A stretch of DNA of 64,000 nucleotides, taken from the NCBI GenBank assembly GCA_934202005.1, contig CAKPXP010000001.1, forward strand, positions 186,001 to 250,000, given 5' to 3'. A model generated the notes under the pieces. That model was given only the letters and a program-made list of their open reading frames with translations, was not told the DNA's origin and ran no database searches. Both the position numbers and the translations under genes were made by a program. The DNA is from an uncultured Selenomonas sp. GTDB lineage: Bacteria > Bacillota > Negativicutes > Selenomonadales > Selenomonadaceae. Below are positions 40,566 through 48,054 of the stretch, piece by piece; the stretch's first letter is position 1; every line of letters begins with the position of its first letter.

Positions 40566-40571
40566 TATAAT
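40566..40571 (+). promoter_or_regulatory. promoter of type I antitoxin RNA, locus 1
   Basis: Extended -10 TGTGCTATAAT, matching the TGTGGTACAAT at the second locus. No good -35 box was found. Confidence 0.6.
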
Positions 40572-40577
40572 CAAGGT

Positions 40578-40690
40578 AGCGTTGATCTTGCAATAGAAGA
40601 GCGGCCGATGTTTCGAACCGTCAGCCTTCCTTTTCTTACCAAGATTGAAGAAAGCGCGAGGTTCTTTTGCCTAGCCTTACGTGTGAATTA
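40578..40690 (+). ncRNA. putative antisense antitoxin RNA, locus 1 (3' end unknown)
   Basis: Transcript expected from the promoter at 40566, antisense to the 3' part of the small toxin message. Its span is estimated; only the promoter and overlap are visible. No protein frame of note lies in it. Confidence 0.4.
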
Positions 40691-40762
40691 CTTTAACAAC
40701 GCGATAATGCTAACAACCAACTGAAGAAATGCCAGCAATAACGCAAGCTCTTCGTTCGTCAT
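40688..40762 (-). CDS. small hydrophobic type I toxin, locus 1
   Basis: A 24-residue peptide MTNEELALLLAFLQLVVSII plus ALLK: an acidic start, one membrane helix and a Lys end. It is homologous to the peptide at 56334-56411 (shared LALLLAFLQ/LVLAFLQ core and ALLK end). GGGGG lies eight bases before the ATG at 40762; an in-frame ATG at 40768 is too close to it. The ribosome site is locked in a hairpin (CCCTT/AAGGG). An extended -10 TATACT reads toward it from 40820. Resembles holin-like membrane toxins of Firmicute type I modules. Confidence 0.68.
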   Translation of the reverse strand: MTNEELALLLAFLQLVVSIIALLK

Positions 40763-40797
40763 GAGCATCACCCCCTTGTTTAAAGGGAAGGCCAACT

Positions 40798-40820
40798 CAT
40801 CGACCGCCGATACGAGTATA
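40798..40820 (-). promoter_or_regulatory. toxin promoter and 5' pairing element, locus 1
   Basis: On the - strand TGTGC-TATACT (40820-40815 is the -10). The 5' end of the message then contains a GCGGTCGATG element (40798-40808 region) complementary to CATCGGCCGC near its 3' end (40601-40610). Confidence 0.55.
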
Positions 40821-40861
40821 GCACATTGTTGGCATTTCTGTATTTCAAAACGAAATACTTC

Positions 40862-40891
40862 TTGATAAAAGTGTTGACGGTCAGGTATAAT
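40862..40891 (+). promoter_or_regulatory. promoter of the Panacea gene
   Basis: TTGATA (40862-40867), 18-bp spacer, TATAAT (40886-40891). Confidence 0.65.
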
Positions 40892-40923
40892 CAGAGTGAA
40901 AGATAGAGATAGGGGGTGTCGAT

Positions 40924-41361
40924 ATGTCGAATGTGTTCACTGTTGCGAAGTATATCCTTCAACAAAGGGGGGCTATGTCAAGCATGAAATTGCAGAAGCT
41001 CTGCTATTACGCGCAGGCATGGTCACTTGTGTGGGACGATGCACCCCTCTTTGAGGAGGATTTCCAGGCATGGCGCAATGGCCCCGTATGTTATGAGCTG
41101 TACAATCTGCATCGTGGTCAGTTTTCTGTTCATGCATCGGACATTCCAGAATGCCGCCTGGCGGGGCCTTTGACGGAAGAACAGAAGGATACCATTGAAA
41201 AAGTGCTTGAATACTATGGCGATAAAGATGCGCAGTGGTTAAGCCGCTTGACGCATATGGAAGATCCGTGGAAACAAGCGCGCCAAGGTGTACCAGATGG
41301 TGCTGTCTGCCAGAATATTGTAACGAAGGAGAGTATGTCGGAGTACTATGGCAGCCTCTAA
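40924..41361 (+). CDS. Panacea-domain antitoxin (DUF4065, SocA/GepA-like)
   Basis: A 145-residue protein with the family motifs: VAKYILQQRGAMSSMKLQKL, YYAQAWSLVWDDAPLFEEDF and AWRNGPVCYELY, then LSRLTHMEDPWKQAR near the C-terminus. Panacea domains act as broad antitoxins paired with many unrelated toxins. It overlaps the next gene by 14 bp, as in toxin-antitoxin operons. GGGGGTG precedes the ATG. Confidence 0.82.
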   Translation: MSNVFTVAKYILQQRGAMSSMKLQKLCYYAQAWSLVWDDAPLFEEDFQAWRNGPVCYELYNLHRGQFSVHASDIPECRLAGPLTEEQKDTIEKVLEYYGDKDAQWLSRLTHMEDPWKQARQGVPDGAVCQNIVTKESMSEYYGSL

Positions 41362-41821
41362 GAAGAAAAAAGTTGTAAAATGTAAGCAGCCGCCGCAAAC
41401 AGGGATTGCGGTCGAAAAAGATCCCAATCGCTTTTTCGGATCGTCTCCATCATGGAAATTTTCTGGTGCAGATATGGATCCTGGCTGCTCTTGGAGTATA
41501 TGCAAGCAACACCTACAGAATGCCTTCTGGGATGAGGTGTTGACTCGACTGCGGGCTTTTGAGTCTATGTCGTATGAGGAGATTTTTGTGCAGGGGAAAA
41601 AACATCATCATGAGATTGATGTCCTGCAACTGAATAAGGTGGCAATAAAACGTCTGGAAGAACTACAACTGGAACTTGAAGCATTACGCAGCCTGAAAAT
41701 TTCAGCTACGCATCGAATCTACGGATATATCGTAGATCAAACATTCTATATTCTTTGGTACGATGATAATCATGGAGACAATTCTACGTGTGTCTGCCGT
41801 TCCAGAAAAAAGCATACATGA
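41348..41821 (+). CDS. candidate toxin partner of the Panacea antitoxin
   Basis: A 157-residue protein with a basic N-terminus (ASKKKKVVKCK). Its central region is helical, and a C-terminal segment reads HRIYGYIVDQTFYILWYDDN, followed by HGDNSTCVC. Its overlap with the Panacea gene and small size suggest the toxin, but no known toxin fold was recognised. The aromatic IYGYI ... FYILWYD block ending in a histidine is seen in proteins with a small beta-sheet, possibly a nuclease. Function open. Confidence 0.55.
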   Translation: MAASKKKKVVKCKQPPQTGIAVEKDPNRFFGSSPSWKFSGADMDPGCSWSICKQHLQNAFWDEVLTRLRAFESMSYEEIFVQGKKHHHEIDVLQLNKVAIKRLEELQLELEALRSLKISATHRIYGYIVDQTFYILWYDDNHGDNSTCVCRSRKKHT

Positions 41822-41847
41822 ATTGGTGAATACTAGATACAGCGCAT

Positions 41848-41886
41848 AGCCCCGCGATGTCCATGATGGACATCGCGGGGCTTTTT
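41848..41886 (+). terminator. terminator built on palindrome copy 12
   Basis: The 19-bp palindrome (41856-41874) is extended by eight matched pairs to 17-bp arms (AGCCCCGCGATGTCCAT and complement). TTTTT follows on the + strand. Confidence 0.82.
41856..41874. repeat. 19-bp palindrome copy 12
   Basis: Exact core inside the terminator; it lies 21 bp before the class-A promoter at 41896. Confidence 0.9.
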
Positions 41887-41895
41887 GTCATGCCA

Positions 41896-41938
41896 TGAAA
41901 TAAATTGACGGCTTGCACGGAAATATCTTGCGTAGAAT
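41896..41938 (+). promoter_or_regulatory. class-A promoter 4
   Basis: TGAAATAAATTGACGGCTT at 41896 and TAGAAT at 41933, 37 nt apart. Drives the VirB6 fusion and the second VirB5-like gene. Confidence 0.65.
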
Positions 41939-41970
41939 GGAATGAGACGTGAGATGAAGGAGCGCAGGCT

Positions 41971-43893
41971 ATGAAGATAAAACTCATCGTGATGATTACG
42001 CTTCTGATTCACCTGGTCTGCATGTCTGTTGCATGGGCCGAATCAGAAGATCTATCGGAAATGGATAAGCAGACAGGAGGCGGTGGAGCCGGGACGATGA
42101 TCTGCCCCGTGCAGGGCAGTTGGACGCTGACCTCTCCACAGGGGTGGCGTATCCATCCGATTTATGGCGTCCGCAAGTATCATTCTGGGGCTGACTTGGC
42201 GGCGGAGCAAGGGACGCCCATTGTTGCCTGTCAGTCCGGTACTGTAGTATATGCCGGATGGATTGACGGATACGGCAATGCGGTCATCATTGACCATGGT
42301 GCTGGCGTCACCAGCCTCTATGGTCATAATTCTGAGTTACTGGTTTCAGCCGGACAGAAAGTAAGTCAAGGCGACCGGATTGCCTTATGCGGTTCGACGG
42401 GCAATTCCACCGGGCCGCATTGTCACTGGGAAGTGCGTATCAATGACCATCCAGTCGACCCTGGACTGTTTTGCCCGGAAGTCGAACAAGCTGAGATGGC
42501 CTATGATCCGAACCATGTACCGGAACGTGCAGACGGCGTAGACAGCATTGACGGCAAGGCGACGTTTGAAGTGTCGGCAGACTTTGCGAAGCCGCTGCGG
42601 GACATCAGCAATAAATTTGTCGATGCCATCACGGCAGCGATGAAACTCATCAAGAACGTCGTCTATAAGATCTTCATGGCACTTTTGACTATGGATCTTG
42701 TCATCGGTCTTGCGTGGCGCAGCTTCGGCTCGGAAGGAAACGATGATTTTGCCAACTGGGTCATCTACCGAGTGGTCATGTACGGCGTCATGATGTTCCT
42801 CCTGGCAAACTGGGGGGACATTGTCGGCGGGATGGCCATGCATGGTTTCCCGGCTCTTGGCAGCATCGCAGTTGGTGCAACACCGGATGAAGCAGCGAAA
42901 ATTCTGTCCGACCCGACTTCCATTATCCAGAAGGGCTTGTATATCATCGAGCCAATCATCAATGAGGCCATGAAGATCAAGGGCCTGCTGGATCTTGTCA
43001 ATCATGCGGTTACATCGGCCTTGTGCCTGGTCTTCGGCATTGCCTTCCTGGCACTCTTTCTGCTGATCGGTCTCCAGATCATGAAAGCGTATCTCGAGTT
43101 CTATTTCGTTATCCTGTTCAGCTTCACGGGCTTCCTGTTCTCCGGCATCAAATACACGCGCAAGTACGGCTCGAACTGCATCAATGCCGTTTTTGCGGTG
43201 TCCATCAACCTGATGTTCTTCTGTATGTTTGCCTTCTTGCTGAACTATACCATGGAGAATATGGCCGTAGGCTCGTTCATTGAGACGCGGACAATAGAAG
43301 CAGGAGCTTCCAGCAGCACACTGCCGCCAGGGATGATTGCTTCTTCCGGAGGCAGCACGGAGGGCGTCGATATCTCCGGCAGGCCGAAAGCAGAAGTTGC
43401 TTATCGAGTACAGCAGATCCTGAAAGAGACGTACCATCGCGATCTCCGGGCTGATTTCATCTGGGCGCAGATGGCTCATGAATCCGGTGCAAACATGGAC
43501 AGCCCGGTGGCCGTCGAATATCACAATTATGCCGGTATGGGCTATGATGGCCATGATTACAGACACTACGCCAACGATGAAGAGTTCGCGCAGGATTTCG
43601 CGAAGACACTAAATGCTTATGGTGAAGACGGCCTCTTTGAAGCAAAGACAGCGGAGGAATACGCGCAAGCTTTGAAGCATGGTGGTTATTACAGTGCATC
43701 GGTGGAAGAGTATGCATCCGATATGACCGCACTGCTCAACGGCACCAGCTCGGTCACGCAGACCATGCTGAACTTGCTGCTCCTGCTGAAACTGCTGTTG
43801 GTACTCTTGATGTTCATCTTCTTTGCGGATCGCATCTCGAAGCGCATCATGAAGCAGTTTGGCAGTCCTGGGTTCCATTTGACGAATGAATGA
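41971..43893 (+). CDS. VirB6-like channel protein fused to M23 peptidase and glucosaminidase-like domains
   Basis: A 640-residue protein in three parts. Residues 1-24 are a signal peptide. Residues 40-165 are a LytM peptidase with HSGADLA and GPHCHWEV. Residues 210-430 are a VirB6/TrbL-type core with several membrane helices (for example LVFGIAFLALFLLIGLQI). Residues 475-585 resemble a glucosaminidase domain: FIWAQMAHESGAN with a candidate catalytic Glu, then HNYAGMGY and FAQDFAKTL. A final membrane helix closes the protein. Both wall-cutting domains would lie outside the inner membrane. AAGGAG sets the ATG. Confidence 0.8.
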   Translation: MKIKLIVMITLLIHLVCMSVAWAESEDLSEMDKQTGGGGAGTMICPVQGSWTLTSPQGWRIHPIYGVRKYHSGADLAAEQGTPIVACQSGTVVYAGWIDGYGNAVIIDHGAGVTSLYGHNSELLVSAGQKVSQGDRIALCGSTGNSTGPHCHWEVRINDHPVDPGLFCPEVEQAEMAYDPNHVPERADGVDSIDGKATFEVSADFAKPLRDISNKFVDAITAAMKLIKNVVYKIFMALLTMDLVIGLAWRSFGSEGNDDFANWVIYRVVMYGVMMFLLANWGDIVGGMAMHGFPALGSIAVGATPDEAAKILSDPTSIIQKGLYIIEPIINEAMKIKGLLDLVNHAVTSALCLVFGIAFLALFLLIGLQIMKAYLEFYFVILFSFTGFLFSGIKYTRKYGSNCINAVFAVSINLMFFCMFAFLLNYTMENMAVGSFIETRTIEAGASSSTLPPGMIASSGGSTEGVDISGRPKAEVAYRVQQILKETYHRDLRADFIWAQMAHESGANMDSPVAVEYHNYAGMGYDGHDYRHYANDEEFAQDFAKTLNAYGEDGLFEAKTAEEYAQALKHGGYYSASVEEYASDMTALLNGTSSVTQTMLNLLLLLKLLLVLLMFIFFADRISKRIMKQFGSPGFHLTNE

Positions 43894-43906
43894 GGAGGAC
43901 GTGGCG

Positions 43907-44785
43907 ATGATTAAGACGATATTGAAGCGGGTTGGATTCTTGTTCCTGGTGATCGTGATGGGCGTCACAGGCTTTTGCGTGGGATATGGCGTCGTGTTCG
44001 CGCATATTATCCCTGGCTGGGATCGCCCGTTTGATCCGCCGAACTATTATGACCCGGATCGGATTTCCTGGGCAGATACCAACAATCCATCCTTTTTCTT
44101 CCGGGATCTCGGCTGGCAGGGAGGCAAGGTCTATGATCACTCGCGGGATATCCAGTCTGCCTATGAGAAAGAGAATATCCTGGGCTGGCTGAAACTCCTG
44201 CTGGAAAACATGGCCTTGCAGCTCAAGAACCATAAGCCGCTGGATGGCACAATCCTGCATGACATTGCCGTCAAGCTCCAGGAGACGCAGAAGAATACGC
44301 AGGATCTCAACCAGAGCGATACGGCGGCAAAACTACTGCAAAGTACCATCCTGCGAGACATGAATCGCTATGATGATGATACCAATGACTATGATCCAAA
44401 GGAACAGGCAAAGGCCATTGGGGACACCTATGCTTCCTATGCGAATGCCGCAGCGGACTCGCAGAAGGACGCAGAAGAAGTCAGCAAGACGGTAGATGAG
44501 TTGCTGGAGGCAGCCAATCAGGCAGAAGGCGACATGCAGATCCAGCAGATCAAGAGCCAGTTATTTGGCCTGGAAGAGAGTGAGAAGGCACGGCAGAATG
44601 CGTTGCTGGCACAGCTCGCGCAACTCCGTGCTATCGACCAGAAAATCCAGACAAACGACGACCTGGCCTATTATCGGCAAGTCAGAGATGCAGAACTGCA
44701 CGTCCAGGATCCATATCATCCTACGGATAGAGAGAAGCAGCAGTATCAGCAGCCGGAAGGCCGTGGTTGGGTGGATTTCAAATGA
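43907..44785 (+). CDS. second VirB5-like protein
   Basis: A 292-residue protein with an N-terminal membrane anchor (about residues 8-30) and a helical body. The stretch ANQAEGDMQIQQIKSQLFGL matches NAEGDMQVQQSLVALSAANV in the TrbJ-like protein at 34110, and ALLAQLAQLRA matches LLAQLVATQSQ, so the two are paralogues. GAGGAGG places the start at ATG 43907. Paired with the VirB6-like fusion, it may be a variant channel set. Confidence 0.65.
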   Translation: MIKTILKRVGFLFLVIVMGVTGFCVGYGVVFAHIIPGWDRPFDPPNYYDPDRISWADTNNPSFFFRDLGWQGGKVYDHSRDIQSAYEKENILGWLKLLLENMALQLKNHKPLDGTILHDIAVKLQETQKNTQDLNQSDTAAKLLQSTILRDMNRYDDDTNDYDPKEQAKAIGDTYASYANAAADSQKDAEEVSKTVDELLEAANQAEGDMQIQQIKSQLFGLEESEKARQNALLAQLAQLRAIDQKIQTNDDLAYYRQVRDAELHVQDPYHPTDREKQQYQQPEGRGWVDFK

Positions 44786-44802
44786 TAAAAGGAGAAACCG
44801 AC

Positions 44803-44826
44803 AATGCGGCGTGCGCCATGTAATTA
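44803..44826 (+). pseudogene. cut-off gene start at the defense-block junction
   Basis: AAAAGGAG followed eight bases later by ATG and only seven codons before a stop (MRRAPCN). A good ribosome site with no gene behind it at the end of an operon suggests that the next transfer gene was severed when the 44.8-49.2 kb block was inserted. Confidence 0.45.
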
Positions 44827-44846
44827 GTGACCAATATCACTAAGTT

Positions 44847-45943
44847 TTATTGAGTGGAAACTTGCTTGTAAGCAGAAATTTTCTTATCCGTGTAGCGAAC
44901 GACATTTTTTATGACCAGTTTTTGAACAGCACGAATTAAAGTCGCCATAAAGGTGTAATCTGGAATGCCGTCTTTGATTGGCAGAGAAATATTCAGTTCA
45001 TCGGCATCTTTGGCGTAGAAATTTTTTGCATAGCTGAACTTACCTGTATGGGCAGCTTTGTGGATAGCACTTGTAACAAAGATCGAGGCATATTTTGGCA
45101 GATTTTCCGTATGGACAACGGCTACATGATCGTCTGCGCCGTATTCGTAGTTGCGATATTTAGCAGAGCCAAACATATCGATTGTGGTTGTATTCTTGGG
45201 GAATATCTCGACGTGGTTGCCAATATGTGCGGAGATGCCTTCGTTTGCTTCGCCTGCTGTTACAAAAATCAATTTTCCCGGGACGCGGTCTGCACTTTTC
45301 AAGCGCTTGCCGCGTGTCGATTTTCCATATAGTTTCTCCAAATTGAAGGTACCCCAAACTGTTTTATCAAATTGATAAATAATATCAATTTCGGGGGGGT
45401 CAGATGATAATCTGTCAGGCCGCTTGCCGTCAGGTAAGCGGCCAGTTCGCGTATACGCTCCTCTTCGAGTTCGCGTATAAATGTTTCCATGAAAGTGTAA
45501 TCGATTTCGCCAGTATTTGTGATGGGAAGTTTTATTTTTATATCTAGACTTTGAGAACTTCTGAGTTTTTTTCCATAAGAAAATTTCCCATGTAGTGAAC
45601 GGTTTATCGCAATTGTAAAGAAAAGCATGGTTTCCTTTGAGAAGTTTTTCTCTGTATTCCAATAGACACCAGTATCATCTCCTGCACCAAATTGATAGCC
45701 ACGATAAAATGCGTTGCCAAAAATATCTACAGTTATTGAATTTGCAGGAAATGTGGCGACAGGGTTGGATATATAGCCTACAACACTTGTATTCGTTGTC
45801 CCGGACATGACGAATGGAATATTGCCAGGTAACTGATCATCCTTTTTTAGACGGCGTCCTTGTACGACCTTATTAAAGACTTGGCTAATAGAGAAATTGC
45901 CCCACTTGACCGCTTTTAGCTTTTTGCCAAGTGGGGCGCTCAT
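44847..45943 (-). pseudogene. hsdS: two-TRD specificity subunit (HsdS/BcgIB-like), frameshifted at a G7 tract
   Basis: The first frame (45943 to 45299) gives KWGNFSISQVFNKVVQGRRL and a full target-recognition domain to about residue 180. After LTDYHLTPP it leaves register and ends. The adjacent frame continues with EIDIIYQFDKTVWGTFNLEK and a second domain parallel to the first (RGKRLKSADRVPG; DIFG/DMFG repeats), to 44847. One extra base in the seven-C run (- strand) would join both into about 365 residues. Class: type I or BcgI-like specificity subunit. It may be a phase-variable locus, a real mutation or a base-calling error. Its start overlaps the methylase stop (ATGA). Confidence 0.75.
45393..45399. 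repeat. G7 homopolymer at the hsdS frameshift
   Basis: Seven G on the + strand (C on the coding strand) located between the two recognition domains. Tract lengths of 8 or 5 restore one frame; 7, as here, gives a one-domain product of 214 residues. Confidence 0.85.
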
Positions 45944-47985
45944 TTTCCCAGGCGTTGTTCACCCTCGGCATCATTCTTTAGAATGTTACTGACTTCCCAG
46001 GCGAGGTAATCGCCCACGGTTTTCTTAAAATCATCAAGCGTTGGACGCGTATCTATGGGAGCGCTTTGATTCCAGTCGTCGCCTTTTGCCGGATCAATCG
46101 TACCTTCGTAGTAGTCCGTCTCTTTTAAGTAGTGCAATTTTTTTTTGCCGAATTTTACGAGGTTCACGACTTCTGTGTAACGCTCCTTGGCATGGTCAGT
46201 ATCGCGCAGATTCGTACTCGCTTTTTTTCGGTTCGTGCGGGTGTAGCCGTCATTGGTGAAGTCAATGAATTTTACTACACTGTCTGCCTCGTGCGGCAGT
46301 CCGACTTGGAAGACATAGATATTTGTCTGGACACTTGATTTGCCGACGAAAAGATCCAGCGGCATCTTAATGCTGGCAAGGAGCGTTGAATGCTTGAGGA
46401 TTTCTTGGTTGTACGTTGTTGCCTTGCCGCTTCCTGCGCTGTTCTGAATGATGATGGCGGCGTAGCCGGAGTGCATCATTGAGAGAGCCTTCTCTACAAA
46501 AACCATGCCGTTGCCACTGGCAGAATAGGGAGGATTCAGTACAAAGGCCGTTGCGGGGAATTTGTCATTAGTATGGACAAAACCGTAGTTCCCCTCGAAA
46601 TCCTTGAGGGAATCGCGGTTCAGAATATTGCTGGATCCGTCGCCCATTAGAATCATATTCAGAATGGCGAGCATGTAGATTTCCGGTAAGATTTCAAGCC
46701 CTAGAAGCTGGTTCGCTTTAATGTGTATGATTTTCTTTTGGAGTTCTTCGGGGCTTTTTATTTTGTTTTTGGCATCATCCATCATGATGTTCATGGAGGC
46801 GACGAGCAGACCAGCACTACCCGTAGCGAAATCCCATACGTAGCTGTCCATGTTGACGCGGGCGAGCCTGGCGAGCAAGTCTGCCACATAGGTTGGCGTA
46901 AGTACGACATCATTTAGCTTATCCTGCGTAAAGCCAAGCCAGTTGTACATTTCATTGAAGAGTTTTCCAGTAAAGTCCGTGGTCAGCCCAATCTTATAGT
47001 AGAGGCCCAGGTCGTCAATGACTTTTGAGAAAACGCGTTTGAGTTGGGTTTCTCCGTTGATTGGTTTATTGATATTGCTGTTGGTCAGCAATTTTTCTGA
47101 AAAGCTTTCGATGATGAGGTTCTTTTTGTCTTCAGGGACATTCTTTTCGCTCAGGAAGGTGTCAATCTTGCGAAGCATGATATCGCCATCGCGATTTCCC
47201 TTTTCCGTGCTGCACTTAAGATCGCTCTTTTCTAGGGGCCGGACTTTTCCTTTGATGCCGAGATTGGCGATAATAGAGGCAGCCACCAAATAAACGCGTG
47301 CAGATTCGCCAAGGCCATGTTCGTTTTTGTAGATATCGTTGTTGAGCTTGACGAGTCTCGATGTGATTTCCGTTTCGCGCTCTTCTTTTGCCAAGAGGTG
47401 TGCTTCTTGTGTCAGGTTCAGTGATTGCAGCTTTTCAACAAAGGCGTCAAAATTCTCTTTTTTTAAAAAGGAAAAATCGGTATAGTCACCTGCTTTTTGG
47501 CCAAAGGCAAAGTTTTTGCCGGATACATAATAAACGCCGATTTCATGCTGAAGTATCCCACCTTCGTCTTCATATCCAGTCATGCCGATGGCGATGACAT
47601 GCTCATAGCTTGTATATTGAAGAAGGGCTTTGGCGTAATGAATGGCCCCATTTACAGCATAGCTGTTGATGGTTTTGTAGTCGTCATCATTATTGCTTTT
47701 TTTCAGTATGGGAATGCCGTTGGCATTCAATTTTGCGAGTTTGTCTTTATAACCCTTGTATTCAATTAGAACTGGGTAGTAGTCCAGATTAGAATCTTGG
47801 AGCAGGAGCTTGCAATCTGGACGATTACCTCCTTTACCGCCTGACTTTGAAGCATATTCGCTGAGAGCGTTGTCTATTTCATCATTGAGGCTTCCCTGCT
47901 CGAGTTTGTAGTCGAGATGATATGTTTTCAGCCAGCCATTCCCGAGGTCGGCGATTTGCGGTTCTACGGACTGTTTTTTCGACAT
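45940..47985 (-). CDS. nuclease-methylase fusion (BcgI-like restriction-modification)
   Basis: A 681-residue protein. The N-terminal part holds a PD-(D/E)xK-type nuclease pattern: RPDCKLLLQDS then YYPVLIEYKGY. The central part is an N6-adenine methylase with motif I DFATGSAGLLV and motif IV NPPYS (FVLNPPYSASG). A separate specificity subunit follows in the same operon, so the plan matches BcgI-type systems (A: nuclease+methylase, B: specificity). AAGGAAG supports ATG 47985; an earlier start at 48027 exists. No separate HsdR is present. Confidence 0.75.
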   Translation of the reverse strand: MSKKQSVEPQIADLGNGWLKTYHLDYKLEQGSLNDEIDNALSEYASKSGGKGGNRPDCKLLLQDSNLDYYPVLIEYKGYKDKLAKLNANGIPILKKSNNDDDYKTINSYAVNGAIHYAKALLQYTSYEHVIAIGMTGYEDEGGILQHEIGVYYVSGKNFAFGQKAGDYTDFSFLKKENFDAFVEKLQSLNLTQEAHLLAKEERETEITSRLVKLNNDIYKNEHGLGESARVYLVAASIIANLGIKGKVRPLEKSDLKCSTEKGNRDGDIMLRKIDTFLSEKNVPEDKKNLIIESFSEKLLTNSNINKPINGETQLKRVFSKVIDDLGLYYKIGLTTDFTGKLFNEMYNWLGFTQDKLNDVVLTPTYVADLLARLARVNMDSYVWDFATGSAGLLVASMNIMMDDAKNKIKSPEELQKKIIHIKANQLLGLEILPEIYMLAILNMILMGDGSSNILNRDSLKDFEGNYGFVHTNDKFPATAFVLNPPYSASGNGMVFVEKALSMMHSGYAAIIIQNSAGSGKATTYNQEILKHSTLLASIKMPLDLFVGKSSVQTNIYVFQVGLPHEADSVVKFIDFTNDGYTRTNRKKASTNLRDTDHAKERYTEVVNLVKFGKKKLHYLKETDYYEGTIDPAKGDDWNQSAPIDTRPTLDDFKKTVGDYLAWEVSNILKNDAEGEQRLGK

Positions 47986-48054
47986 TCTATGTTCTTCCTT
48001 CCAAATTTTGATAAAGAACGATATCAAATCGGGATTATTATATCATATCCAGAT

